Made by a program: the position numbers and the translations under genes
The notes under the pieces: model-generated
Told to the model about the DNA's origin: nothing
What the model saw: only the letters and a program-made list of their open reading frames with translations
The model's database searches: none
From: Neomelitea salexigens DSM 19753
GTDB lineage: Bacteria; Pseudomonadota; Gammaproteobacteria; Pseudomonadales; Spongiibacteraceae
Reading direction: 5' to 3'
Assembly (NCBI RefSeq): GCF_000422345.1
Contig: NZ_AULP01000014.1
Location: 1 to 63,190, forward strand
Length of the DNA stretch: 63,190 nt
Part shown: positions 50,338 through 59,464 of the stretch, one piece after another
Layout: each line of letters opens with the position of its first letter
Position numbering within the stretch: position 1 is the first letter of the stretch

Positions 50338-50751
50338 TCAAAAAAATAATTCATTGATAGAAATTACGTTGACCAGAGCATCGGGGGGCAACAGTAGCTC
50401 AATAATGAACAAGGGGTCAGTTGCCGGAAGCGACTCACTAGCTGCAAGGTTTTGGTTTCCAAGGACTACCGCAACCAGCCCCTCGCTAATCCTCAGCGAC
50501 TCATCAACACCTCTAATAACCGGTATGCCTCTGCCGTCAACAACAGGGAGGTCTTCCACCAAAACGAGGTCACTTAACACCGGGATATCGCGGCCAATAA
50601 ACAACCCATCTACCTGGGACAAAACACCCACCGGTATTAAGGAGCCCAGCGAACCGCCACTGACGACAGGAATACCCATACTACTCGCAGAATTTGCTGA
50701 ACTTAGTAAAAAAATTGTTATAAGCGTATAAATATAATTTTTTATTTTCAT
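50338..50751 (-). CDS. Small secreted protein of the CYP153 locus
   Basis: A 137-residue protein with a signal peptide (IYTLITIFLLSSANSASS). The mature part is rich in Val, Ile, Leu, Gly and Asp and has no Lys (DIPVLSDLVLVEDLPVVDG; GLVAVVLGNQNLAASES). It begins 37 bases after the TonB receptor gene and precedes the isomerase-like gene by 26 bases. Length, export and composition parallel the 10836-11261 protein, also next to a TonB receptor in a P450 operon. No family recognised; substrate capture is a guess. Confidence 0.65.
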   Translation of the reverse strand: MKIKNYIYTLITIFLLSSANSASSMGIPVVSGGSLGSLIPVGVLSQVDGLFIGRDIPVLSDLVLVEDLPVVDGRGIPVIRGVDESLRISEGLVAVVLGNQNLAASESLPATDPLFIIELLLPPDALVNVISINELFF

Positions 50752-50788
50752 TTTTATAACCCTATTATCAAATCATAATAAATCGATT

Positions 50789-53290
50789 TTAGTAACGATA
50801 TGTCATTTCTAAACCGTAGGTTGCCGGCGCGCCCTGTTGGTAATAATCGAACCCGAAACCAGCCTGCAGATTAATCGCGTAACTATCGTATTTAGTTTCA
50901 GTGATGTTTTTTCCCCAAATAGCAATAGTGTAGTCGTCATTGGAACTAAACCAGGTAAACCGCGCATTGTATATTGCGTAGGCATCCTGCTTTATATTTT
51001 CGTAGCCAATTTTGTCGTTGTAAGCGCTATACCATTGGTCGTCTTGGTAATTACCATTCAGATTCATACTCAGGTAGCCAGCGTTATTGCTGAATATTTC
51101 CCAATCGATTGATACGTTTGCGCTGATCTTGGGTGCTGAAATCAACTCATTACCAGAGAGATCCACAACATCATCGTCATCGTTAACCGTTTGCACGTTT
51201 GATAGTTCCAGTTCGGTATATTCCGTCTCAAGAATTCCCATACCTAGCTGGACGGTAAGCGCTTCCGTCATCGCGAAAAACATTTCAGATTCAAAGCCAA
51301 TGATCTTAGAACCACCCGCGTTTTCAAGAAAGTTAGACACCCCGACTACGTTGATAAATTGTTGGTTGGTGTAGTCGTAGTAAAAGAACGCGCTATTGAT
51401 GCGAGCGCGCCGATCCCAAAAGTCAGCTTTAATGCCTATTTCATAAGCATCCAGGAATTCAGGAGCGGCATAGGCGTCTTCAAATTCACGCTCTTCGTAA
51501 TACACGCCAGCATTGAAGTTCCCCGCTCTGAAGCCTTTGCTATATGAGCCATATACCATCAGGGAATCATTCAGACGGTAGTCCATACCTATTTTTCCGG
51601 TCCATTCTTTTTCGTGAGCACTCAGCGGGGTCGCTGACTCCTCGGTGTAGGGACCGTGGGTATAGCCAGTTTGTGCCGTTAGCAAAAGGTCATTCACACT
51701 TATTTCTCCGGCGAGGAGCTCTTGTATCAACACCCCAGGCTCAAAGGGGCTTTGCCCCGCTACATTTGCTGGAATGAAGATATTATCAACACCCGTATTA
51801 TTCCCTGGAACGTAGGTACCCCTGGGCGATCCGTCATAGCCCACGCGTGAGATATTTAAATAGGGGAGGTCTATCTTGTCGTCGGTATAGCGTACGCCGA
51901 AATCGATACCAAAGTCCGCGGTGACGTTCCAACGCATCTGCGAATAGAGTGCAAAGCTCTCTTTCTCAGTTTCCATTTTTTGGTCGAGCGCACCAAAATC
52001 CAGTAGATATGGATAGTAACCCCCAACCCCTGGGAAGGTAGCTGCTACACGCGTATCCGGCGGCGTTTCATACAATCGATAAACGTTGTTTAGCTGTTGA
52101 TCTTCGAACTGGTAGTAAGCGCCCGCTATCAGATCAAAATCCTCTTTAAACGTCGTCGATATCCGTAGATCTTGGCTAAATGCCTGGGTAGCGACCGCCC
52201 AATCGATTTCGAGAAGCCCATCAGGACTACCATCTACATTTTGCTGTTGCGCATAATCATTGTCGGTGTAAGACGTAACCGAGGTAACCGTAAAGGCATC
52301 ATGGATATAATCTATTTTATGCACGTACTGGTCTAAATTAACCACTAAAGCACCAGTGTAGTTATCCTCAACCTCGTAATAGTCTAAGCCCCTCGCAGGC
52401 CGGGAGTAGCCGGTATTGTCGATATATCCATTGTTAGGCTGATCGTAGACACCGACCCCAGACGTCTCTAACGCAGTCACCAATGCCGGATTATTTGCCA
52501 ACCTGCCACGCGGTTCATTGCGACTGGGGCTACCCAAGGCGTCGTTTCTTGCCTTGGTATACTTGAAGACCATATTGATATGATCTGTCATATCATAGTT
52601 AAGTACTAGGCGCGCACCCTGGAAATCCTGCTGAGATAGATCAGGTCCGCCAAGCGCATTTTTATAATAGCCGTCGCGACGCGAATAAGAGTAAGCAAGC
52701 CTCGCAGCCAGCTTATTTTTGACTAACGTACCCTCTACACCGTAATCGCCTTTATGGCTGTTGTAGTTCCCAACTCCCTGCTTAGCATCGAAGTGAAGAC
52801 CATCGTCGATCTGCGGAGTTTTCGTAACAATATTGATAGCTCCACCCGTAGTATTCTTGCCGTACAGTGTTCCTTGAGGACCGCGCAATACCTCCAACCG
52901 AGCTACGTCAAAAAAACTCATCCCATGGGTATACACGGCACCCATATATGCTTCGTCGTTATACACACCTATTGGGCTTGCTTGGTTTGAGCTGTAGTCC
53001 GACATGCTAACGCCGCGAACCGAAAAAATCGGCTGTACTTCTCCGTAAGGGCCACTAACTTGCATATTTGGCACCTGGGCCGATATGTCATTAGCGCTAG
53101 AAAATCCAAATTTTTCCAGTTGATTCTCCGACATACCGGTAATTGCGATTGGTGTGTCTTGCGTGCTCTCAGATTTTTTCTGAGCTGTAACAATCACCTC
53201 CTCGAGCATAGGAGCAGCGACTGCTGTACTCCCAACACTAAGCAGACCAATACTAATAGCACTGCCTAGCAATAACTTCCGCGACTCCAT
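50789..53290 (-). CDS. TonB-dependent receptor of the CYP153 locus
   Basis: An 833-residue receptor: signal peptide (LLLGSAISIGLLSVGSTAVAA), TonB box MLEEVIVTAQKK, plug with FSVRGVSMSDYSSNQ and RLEVLRGPQGTLYGKNTTGG, barrel ending GLEMTYRY. It begins the leftward arm and presumably imports a hydrophobic or poorly soluble compound oxidised by the P450. The ATG at 53290 has GGGAG upstream; the 6-codon longer frame starts at a TTG inside that region. Confidence 0.9.
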   Translation of the reverse strand: MESRKLLLGSAISIGLLSVGSTAVAAPMLEEVIVTAQKKSESTQDTPIAITGMSENQLEKFGFSSANDISAQVPNMQVSGPYGEVQPIFSVRGVSMSDYSSNQASPIGVYNDEAYMGAVYTHGMSFFDVARLEVLRGPQGTLYGKNTTGGAINIVTKTPQIDDGLHFDAKQGVGNYNSHKGDYGVEGTLVKNKLAARLAYSYSRRDGYYKNALGGPDLSQQDFQGARLVLNYDMTDHINMVFKYTKARNDALGSPSRNEPRGRLANNPALVTALETSGVGVYDQPNNGYIDNTGYSRPARGLDYYEVEDNYTGALVVNLDQYVHKIDYIHDAFTVTSVTSYTDNDYAQQQNVDGSPDGLLEIDWAVATQAFSQDLRISTTFKEDFDLIAGAYYQFEDQQLNNVYRLYETPPDTRVAATFPGVGGYYPYLLDFGALDQKMETEKESFALYSQMRWNVTADFGIDFGVRYTDDKIDLPYLNISRVGYDGSPRGTYVPGNNTGVDNIFIPANVAGQSPFEPGVLIQELLAGEISVNDLLLTAQTGYTHGPYTEESATPLSAHEKEWTGKIGMDYRLNDSLMVYGSYSKGFRAGNFNAGVYYEEREFEDAYAAPEFLDAYEIGIKADFWDRRARINSAFFYYDYTNQQFINVVGVSNFLENAGGSKIIGFESEMFFAMTEALTVQLGMGILETEYTELELSNVQTVNDDDDVVDLSGNELISAPKISANVSIDWEIFSNNAGYLSMNLNGNYQDDQWYSAYNDKIGYENIKQDAYAIYNARFTWFSSNDDYTIAIWGKNITETKYDSYAINLQAGFGFDYYQQGAPATYGLEMTYRY

Positions 53291-53333
53291 TATTATTATC
53301 TCCCGCAACTTTAGATATTATGATTTATAACCT

Positions 53334-53354
53334 CACGCAAGATACGCTTGTGCG
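53334..53354. promoter_or_regulatory. Imperfect palindrome between the receptor and AraC-type regulator genes
   Basis: CACGCAAG-ATACG-CTTGTGCG, 6 of 8 positions symmetric, in the 249-base divergent gap and 44 bases upstream of the receptor start. It could be a regulator site. No comparable copy was found before the ferredoxin gene. Confidence 0.3.
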
Positions 53355-53539
53355 TTTATGAATAGCCGCCATTATTATTCAAATCAGGTCAAGCTATTGC
53401 CCGTCACCAAAGGTACTTACACGATAACTACCAAAGCGGGCATCACCGCCATATCGGTAAATCACAATCCTCTGGACTCTTTAACGCTCAGTGTTTATAT
53501 TCATTTCCCGCCATCCGCAGAAAAATAGACACGATAATA

Positions 53540-54568
53540 ATGACGACAGCAACGCTCCTCCCTATCGATGGTTCAACCTTCTCTATCTCCTTACTGGACT
53601 TAGGAGAAAATTTTTTTGAACACAGAAAAGTAGATGTAAAAAATTTATACGACCGCTGCGAGATCACAGCCGATCAGATTAACCGTAGCGATAGCTATAT
53701 TTCAGGCTGGCAACTACGCGAGATGCTCCGCAGCTGTCGAGACATCGCCATTCCGGGCCAACCACTTTCCGTCTTACTTTCGGAGTTTGCGCCGATAACG
53801 GTACCTGGCGGTATGTTTGGATTAGCATCCTTCACAGCCAAAACAGTGGATCAGGCACTGAAATTAATGGTTGACTACTCACATACCGTAATGCCCGCAT
53901 ATCACTTCGAAAGAATTGATAGCGGCGGAAAGTGCCACATAGTTATGCGTCCGGTCATCGATTTTGGTGATGTACAGCATTACTTAGATGAGGTTGTTGC
54001 AGGCTATTTTTTAAACCTGCGATATTTTTGTAATTTGCCTTTGCCTGCCCCAAGAATTCATCTGACTCATTGCATTGAAAATGATATTTCCCGGTATGAA
54101 TATCATTTCAAAGCGACCTTTGCTTTCTCAAAGCGCATTATTGAGGTAATTTTCGACAACCATCATCTAATTCAACACCTTCACACCCATAACCAATCCA
54201 CGTTTGAGCAGGTCTACGCTAGTTTAAAAACCGCTACCCCACCGTCCACGACGTCATTATCCAGTAAAGTAAAAAACCTTCTTCGGCAACGACTCACTAA
54301 GGGCTTATCGATACATATCGCTCCTATTGCCGAACAAATGCATTATTCAGAGCGCACGCTCGCGCGCCACCTACAGAGCGAAAACACATCATTTCTTGAA
54401 TTAAAACAACAAGTTTCGATCGAACATGCGAAGTTTTTACTAGCCAGCACCGACGATCCAATTTGTAAAATATCGCACGCTTGTGGCTATAACAGCGACT
54501 CCAATTTTTCACGCGCCTTCAAAAATTTTACCGGCAAAACACCCAAGAGATTTCGTCAAGATCAATAG
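53540..54568 (+). CDS. AraC-family transcriptional activator
   Basis: A 342-residue regulator. The N-terminal domain (about 20-205) is of the OruR/Arabinose-binding type (VPGGMFGLASFTAKTVDQALKLMVDYSHTVMP). The C-terminal AraC DNA-binding region has two HTHs: IAPIAEQMHYSERTLARHLQSENTSFLEL and the CGYNSDSNFSRAFKNFTGKTPKRFR signature. AraC regulators of this type activate alkane CYP153 operons; here it lies between the two arms of the locus. Substrate-dependent activation of both is likely (inference). Confidence 0.9.
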   Translation: MTTATLLPIDGSTFSISLLDLGENFFEHRKVDVKNLYDRCEITADQINRSDSYISGWQLREMLRSCRDIAIPGQPLSVLLSEFAPITVPGGMFGLASFTAKTVDQALKLMVDYSHTVMPAYHFERIDSGGKCHIVMRPVIDFGDVQHYLDEVVAGYFLNLRYFCNLPLPAPRIHLTHCIENDISRYEYHFKATFAFSKRIIEVIFDNHHLIQHLHTHNQSTFEQVYASLKTATPPSTTSLSSKVKNLLRQRLTKGLSIHIAPIAEQMHYSERTLARHLQSENTSFLELKQQVSIEHAKFLLASTDDPICKISHACGYNSDSNFSRAFKNFTGKTPKRFRQDQ

Positions 54569-54799
54569 GCTTAAAACCGTTGATATTGCCTGCTCTCCTC
54601 CTTATATATTTCAAATACTTTATCCGTAGTCCAAATCGGCGCACAATTTTTCGTTCCATCCAGATAATTTCTCTCCTTGAGTTCCAACAGGCTGTGCATG
54701 CTGTCGTCTTATGAACAGGAATGGACTGAAAATGACAAGTCGTTCCAACCTATATTTCTTTCGACAATATCAGCATTACCCAAAATAAGGAGAACGACG

Positions 54800-55120
54800 T
54801 TGATTGAACTCACTTTCATTGAACATAACGGCGAAGTACATAACGTACGCGCTGCACCTGGTACCAATCTAATGCAGGCTGCGCTGGATAACAACGTCCC
54901 AGGTATTGATGCTGATTGTGGTGGTAGCTGTGCCTGCGGCACATGCCACGTTTTCATCGATACTAGCTGGATGGACAAAGCCGGCAAGCCCAGCGAATCG
55001 GAGTGTGCAATGCTGGAAATGACCCCAGAAAAAAACGAAATGTCCAGGTTAGCTTGCCAAATAACTGTTGAGACGCCTTTAAACGGATTGGTTGTAAAAC
55101 TTCCAGAATTTCAGATGTAG
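54800..55120 (+). CDS. 2Fe-2S ferredoxin (CYP153 redox partner)
   Basis: A 106-residue adrenodoxin/putidaredoxin-type ferredoxin: IELTFIEHNGEVHNVRAAPGTNLMQAA, cluster ligands C-x5-C-x2-C in CGGSCACGTCHVFI, and the fourth Cys in RLACQI. It shuttles electrons from the reductase to the P450 encoded 17 bases downstream. The TTG start at 54800 has AGGAG 7 bases upstream and fits the family length; an upstream ATG would add 41 residues without family character. Confidence 0.9.
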   Translation: MIELTFIEHNGEVHNVRAAPGTNLMQAALDNNVPGIDADCGGSCACGTCHVFIDTSWMDKAGKPSESECAMLEMTPEKNEMSRLACQITVETPLNGLVVKLPEFQM

Positions 55121-55137
55121 CTCATCAGGAGATAGTA

Positions 55138-56415
55138 ATGGCAAATCAGCTAGACCCACAAAATAATACCTTGCCGGATGCGACCAGTGTTCCCTTAGAT
55201 AGAATCGATCTCAGCGATCCGCGTCTTTATTCACAACACAGGTGGCCGGAATACTTCCGGCGCGTTCGTGACGAAGATCCTGTGCACTTTCTAGAGGACA
55301 GTCCATTCGGTCCCTTTTGGTCTATTACTCGTTTTGAGGATATCGTTGCCGTAGACACCAATCATGAGGTTTTCTCTGCTGAACCTTTTATTATGATCGG
55401 TGACCCGGAGCCCGACCTCCCGCTAGAAAATTTTATTGCGATGGACCCGCCAAAACACGACGTTCAGCGCGCAGCGGTTCAACCAGTCGTGGCGCCGCGG
55501 AATTTATCGGCAATGGAGGGCCTCATTCGCGAAAGAATCGGCGTGATCTTAGATAATCTGCCGCTCAATGAAAGCTTTGACTGGGTATCTCGAGTTTCCG
55601 TCGAGCTAACCTCGCAAATGCTGGCAACGATTTTTGACTTTCCTTATGAAGATCGTCATAAGTTGCCGTATTGGTCTGATATTGCCACAGGCGCCCCCGA
55701 ACTGTCGGGAGGCACCGCCGATAAAGAAGAGAGGAATGCGGCACTCCAAGATATGGCAGAAACGTTTTCGAAAATGTGGTTTCAGAAAGCGGCGCTAAGA
55801 GAAGCCGGACATGAACCCACCTTCGATTTAATTAGCTTAATGGAAGCTAATGCCGACACCAGAGATATGATCAATCGCCCTGCTGAGTTTCTTGGCAATT
55901 TAGGCCTGTTAATCGTCGGCGGCAATGATACAACTCGCAATTCGATCACAGGTAGTGTTCTAGCCATGAACATGTTTCCAGGTGAGCTCGAGAAACTTAA
56001 GCATAATCCGGATCTAATCCCCAGCATGGTTTCCGAGATTATTCGTTGGCAGACCCCCTTGTCCTATATGCGCCGCATAGCTAAATCTGACTTCAACCTC
56101 AATGGCAAATTGATCAAGAAAGGCGACAAGGTCGTTATGTGGTATATCTCCGGAAACCGCGATGAAAGAGTGATCGACAATCCTGATAAGGTAATTATTG
56201 ATCGGCCTCGAGTGCGTCAACACCTATCATTTGGTATGGGAATTCACCGCTGTATGGGTAATCGGCTTGGCGAGATGCAGCTTCGAATTACCTGGGAAGA
56301 GATACTCAAGCGATTCGATAATATAGAAGTTCTTAAACAGCCAGAGAGAGTACATTCAAATTTTGTGAATGGTTATGTAAATATGCAAGTTAAAGTGATT
56401 CCTAAAGCCTCGTAA
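55138..56415 (+). CDS. Cytochrome P450, CYP153-type alkane/alkene monooxygenase
   Basis: A 425-residue P450 with strong CYP153 features: ENFIAMDPPKHDVQR (about 100), LIVGGNDTTRNS (I helix), SEIIRWQTPLSYMRRIA (ExxR in EIIR) and the heme loop FGMGIHRCMGNRLGEMQLR (about 360). CYP153 enzymes hydroxylate terminal carbons of alkanes and several epoxidise terminal alkenes and styrene. Its own ferredoxin lies upstream and a GMC oxidoreductase downstream, as in known CYP153 operons. Exact substrate is unknown. Confidence 0.92.
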   Translation: MANQLDPQNNTLPDATSVPLDRIDLSDPRLYSQHRWPEYFRRVRDEDPVHFLEDSPFGPFWSITRFEDIVAVDTNHEVFSAEPFIMIGDPEPDLPLENFIAMDPPKHDVQRAAVQPVVAPRNLSAMEGLIRERIGVILDNLPLNESFDWVSRVSVELTSQMLATIFDFPYEDRHKLPYWSDIATGAPELSGGTADKEERNAALQDMAETFSKMWFQKAALREAGHEPTFDLISLMEANADTRDMINRPAEFLGNLGLLIVGGNDTTRNSITGSVLAMNMFPGELEKLKHNPDLIPSMVSEIIRWQTPLSYMRRIAKSDFNLNGKLIKKGDKVVMWYISGNRDERVIDNPDKVIIDRPRVRQHLSFGMGIHRCMGNRLGEMQLRITWEEILKRFDNIEVLKQPERVHSNFVNGYVNMQVKVIPKAS

Positions 56416-56525
56416 TTATTATAACTAATCACCCTCCCCTTACGCCTCTATGTGATCGGATCTGGCACGCTTATTATCACACAGGATTTTTCCTGAGAGG
56501 CTTTTTTACTATTTTGGCCGATATT

Positions 56526-58139
56526 ATGAATAAGTTCGATTATGACTATATTATCGTCGGTTCGGGTTTTGGTGGCAGTGTTAGCGCATATAGATTAAGC
56601 GAAAAAGGCTATAGTGTACTGGTCATCGAACAAGGAAAGCGATGGACTCCCGAGAATTTACCGTCGACGAACTGGAAAATTTGGTCTTACCTTTGGCAAC
56701 CAATACTAGGTTTGCACGGCTTTCTCCGGCTTCGTCTTTTTAAACATGTGATGGTCCTTCATGGCAATGCCGTAGGTGGAGGCTCTATCACCTATGCCCA
56801 AACTCTGCTTGTTCCCCCCGATTCAGTTTGGAATGATGGTGGCTGGTCGTCTCTTGATGATTGGCAGAATATCATGCCAGCGTACTATGCCATGGCCAAG
56901 AAAATGTTAGGCGTCACGCGCAATGAACGCGGAGCGGCGGCGGATGAAAAACTTCGGCAGATGGCAAAGGCGGCAGACGTAGAAGATAGCTTTTACTATA
57001 CCGATGTTGGCGTTTTCTTCGGAGAAAAGCACGACGCACCTGGCACTGAATATAGCGACCCTTATTTTGGCGGCAAGGGGCCCTCTCGCAATTCCTGTAT
57101 CGGTTGCGGTGGTTGTATGGTGGGCTGCCATTATAATGCGAAAAACAGCTTAGACAAAAACTACTTATACCTGGCTGAACATAATGGCGTTCAGTTGCTT
57201 CCTGAAACGCGTGTTGTGGATGTATCACCACTGGGCACCTCCGGTGACGGTGAAGAGGGCTATCGTGTAAAGACGGTTAACAGCTTTGCTTTTTTTTCAA
57301 AAAAACCGAAATTCTATACTGCGCGATCGGTAATTTTTTCAGCCTCATCCCTAGGTACGCAAAGCTTGTTATTTGATCTTAAAGACAAGGGCTCGCTACC
57401 GAATATTTCCTCTGACCTAGGTAATCGCGTTCGTACTAACTCAGAATCAATATTAGGAATTCGTTATCCCGGTACAGATGAGGACTTGTCAAAAGGTATC
57501 GCTATAGGTTCAGGTATCCACATAGATAAGAATACCCATATTGAAGCAGTTCGCTATCCCGACGGCTCCAACTTACTAAGCGGGCTTTTCACCGTATTGA
57601 CTGGTGGCCGACCCGGTGTTGTGCGAATTCTATATTGGCTCAAAGCAATAATAAAACTACTATGCACCCAGCCTATCAGTGGCTTGCGAAGTCTACTTCC
57701 ATGGCGATTTTCACGAGAGACCGTGATCTTTCTGGTTATGCAAACCATCGAAGGGCATATCAACATGCGCTGGAAACGTCGCTGGTATTGGCCCTTTTCT
57801 AAGAGCCTTAATAGTGAGGGGAAGCCTATCCCTACATTTATTCCGGAAGCCAATGATTTCACCGGCAAAGTCGCTCAGGCTACAGGGGGCATCGGACTAA
57901 GCTCATTATCGGAAATTGCATTTAACGTTCCTACGACCGCACATTGTATGGGCGGATGCGCCATGTCTGACTCACCCGAGACCGGCGTGATCGATGCAAA
58001 AAACCGCGTTTTTAATTATAAAAACCTCTACATCATCGACGGCTCTATGCTGTCCGCCAATCTAGGCGTCAACCCTAGTCTGACCATTACCGCTCTGGCA
58101 GAACGTGCCATGAGCTTCATTCCTAACAAAGTACAGTAG
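56526..58139 (+). CDS. GMC-family oxidoreductase (cholesterol-oxidase-like) with Cys-rich loop
   Basis: A 537-residue flavoprotein: FAD loop IIVGSGFGGSVSAYRL, LHGNAVGGGSITYA, and the C-terminal GMC region HCMGGCAMSDSPETGV...YIIDGSMLSANLGVNPSLTITALAERA. At about 190-210 a C-I-G-C-G-G-C-M-V-G-C segment looks like a 4Fe-4S motif and is seen in this GMC subgroup. It likely oxidises the alcohol formed by the P450, or another hydroxylated intermediate. No ribosome site is clear; the ATG at 56526 or a TTG 12 bases earlier may be the start. Confidence 0.85.
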   Translation: MNKFDYDYIIVGSGFGGSVSAYRLSEKGYSVLVIEQGKRWTPENLPSTNWKIWSYLWQPILGLHGFLRLRLFKHVMVLHGNAVGGGSITYAQTLLVPPDSVWNDGGWSSLDDWQNIMPAYYAMAKKMLGVTRNERGAAADEKLRQMAKAADVEDSFYYTDVGVFFGEKHDAPGTEYSDPYFGGKGPSRNSCIGCGGCMVGCHYNAKNSLDKNYLYLAEHNGVQLLPETRVVDVSPLGTSGDGEEGYRVKTVNSFAFFSKKPKFYTARSVIFSASSLGTQSLLFDLKDKGSLPNISSDLGNRVRTNSESILGIRYPGTDEDLSKGIAIGSGIHIDKNTHIEAVRYPDGSNLLSGLFTVLTGGRPGVVRILYWLKAIIKLLCTQPISGLRSLLPWRFSRETVIFLVMQTIEGHINMRWKRRWYWPFSKSLNSEGKPIPTFIPEANDFTGKVAQATGGIGLSSLSEIAFNVPTTAHCMGGCAMSDSPETGVIDAKNRVFNYKNLYIIDGSMLSANLGVNPSLTITALAERAMSFIPNKVQ

Positions 58140-58268
58140 ATTAAGAGGTGAAATATTTTTATTTAACCAAAGCGAAAGCTAAGTTTATAAACGCAACGGA
58201 TATGGTGGAGATTACCCGACTGTTCTCTTGGTTCGCAATGCTATGGCTGGCTAACCGGCCAGTCATAT

Positions 58269-58291
58269 AAAAGGGGCGGCCCAGGCCGCCC
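58269..58291 (-). terminator. Rho-independent terminator of the DUF1348 operon
   Basis: Stem GGGCGGCC / GGCCGCCC (58274-58281 and 58284-58291) with a 2-base loop. On the minus strand it is followed by CTTTTAT. It lies between the DUF1348 gene and the convergent GMC gene and could also act on the latter. Confidence 0.75.
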
Positions 58292-58303
58292 TTATCGCTA
58301 TCC

Positions 58304-58780
58304 TTACAGCCCCAGCTCGCTCAAGCCCGGGTGATCATCAGGGCGACGGCCCAGCGGCCAGTGGAACTTGCGCTCGGCCTCGCTAATCGCCATGTCATTA
58401 ATGCTGGCGTGGCGGTAGGCCATCAGGCCGCGCTCGTCGAACTGCCAGTTTTCATTGCCGTAGGAGCGATACCACTGACCGCCGTCGTCGCGCCATTCGT
58501 AGGCAAAGCGCACGGCAATGCGGTTGCCGCTGTGGGCCCACACTTCTTTAATCAGGCGATATTCCTGCTCGCGCTGCCATTTGTTAGCTAAGAACGCGAT
58601 GATTTCTGCGCGGCCCACCGGAAAGTCGGCGCGGTTTCGCCATTGAGAATCTTCAGTGTAGGCCAGCGCTATAGCCTCGGGGTTACGGCTGTTCCAGGCA
58701 TCTTCTGCCTTGCGGGTTTTCACTACCGCTTCTTCGTAGCTAAACGGGGGCAGCGGTGGGCGAGTATTGGGGTCGGTCAT
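58304..58780 (-). CDS. DUF1348 (NTF2-like) protein
   Basis: A 158-residue NTF2-fold protein of DUF1348, recognised by [43 protein letters not shown] and the [22 protein letters not shown] segment with [26 protein letters not shown] at the end. The family is widespread but has no established activity. The ATG at 58780 (third of three) has AAGGAA 6 bases upstream. It follows the PNPOx-like gene directly. Confidence 0.88.
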   Translation of the reverse strand: MTDPNTRPPLPPFSYEEAVVKTRKAEDAWNSRNPEAIALAYTEDSQWRNRADFPVGRAEIIAFLANKWQREQEYRLIKEVWAHSGNRIAVRFAYEWRDDGGQWYRSYGNENWQFDERGLMAYRHASINDMAISEAERKFHWPLGRRPDDHPGLSELGL

Positions 58781-58816
58781 CATCATTTCCTTGTGCTTGG
58801 CTATTAGGGTTGGCAT

Positions 58817-59404
58817 TTACTGTTGGTTGGGGTTTACGCCGAGTTCGCGCAAGCGCTGCTCGACCATGCGCTCAATATCCGCGTCGGTATAACGGGGGGT
58901 AATGTGCTGGGGGCAGTTCCAGTCAAAGGCGGCAATGTGTATCAGCACCCCGCGCTCAATGCGGGCGCGGTAGTTCGGGTCCAGCAAGGCCTGTAAGCGC
59001 GCATCATCTGGGTCGACAAACTCCAGCCGCCCCGCCACTTTCAGCCGGCGGCGATTTGGGTAGTCCATCAAAAACAGCGACACGCGATTATTACTATGCA
59101 CGTTGCCAGCACTGATGTATTGGCGATTGCCACGGTAGTCGGCAAAGCCCAGCGTCGCCGCGTTCAACACTTTGATAAACCCCAGCGGGCCACCGCGATG
59201 CTGCACATAGGGCCAGCCCGACTCGCTAACGCTGGCCATATACAGGCTGTCGCGCTGACGAATAAATTGCGCCTCCTTGTCGCTGAGCAAATAGTTGTAG
59301 TCCTCGCCCTGCTCCATTCGCGCATAGGTGTCGCGGCTGCGGCCCCGGCTTTGCAGCGCTTTGGCGGCGGGGCTAAACATTAGCTTGGCGTAGCGGTGTC
59401 CCAT
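58817..59404 (-). CDS. Pyridoxamine-5'-phosphate-oxidase-like flavin-binding protein
   Basis: A 195-residue split-barrel flavoprotein-like protein: SDKEAQFIRQRDSLYMASVSESGWPYVQHRGGPLGFIKVL, ISAGNVHSNNRVSLFLMDYPNRRRLKVAGRLEFV and DWNCPQHITPRYT. This subgroup binds FMN or heme and is often linked to stress or thiol genes. It lies in a leftward unit (AhpD-like, PNPOx-like, DUF1348) divergent from a LysR regulator. Confidence 0.87.
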   Translation of the reverse strand: MGHRYAKLMFSPAAKALQSRGRSRDTYARMEQGEDYNYLLSDKEAQFIRQRDSLYMASVSESGWPYVQHRGGPLGFIKVLNAATLGFADYRGNRQYISAGNVHSNNRVSLFLMDYPNRRRLKVAGRLEFVDPDDARLQALLDPNYRARIERGVLIHIAAFDWNCPQHITPRYTDADIERMVEQRLRELGVNPNQQ

Positions 59405-59464
59405 GGTGCTGCCTCCGGTGGCCCCTTGCCCTCGACTGCCAAGGGGCCGTGGCTGGATAAACGC

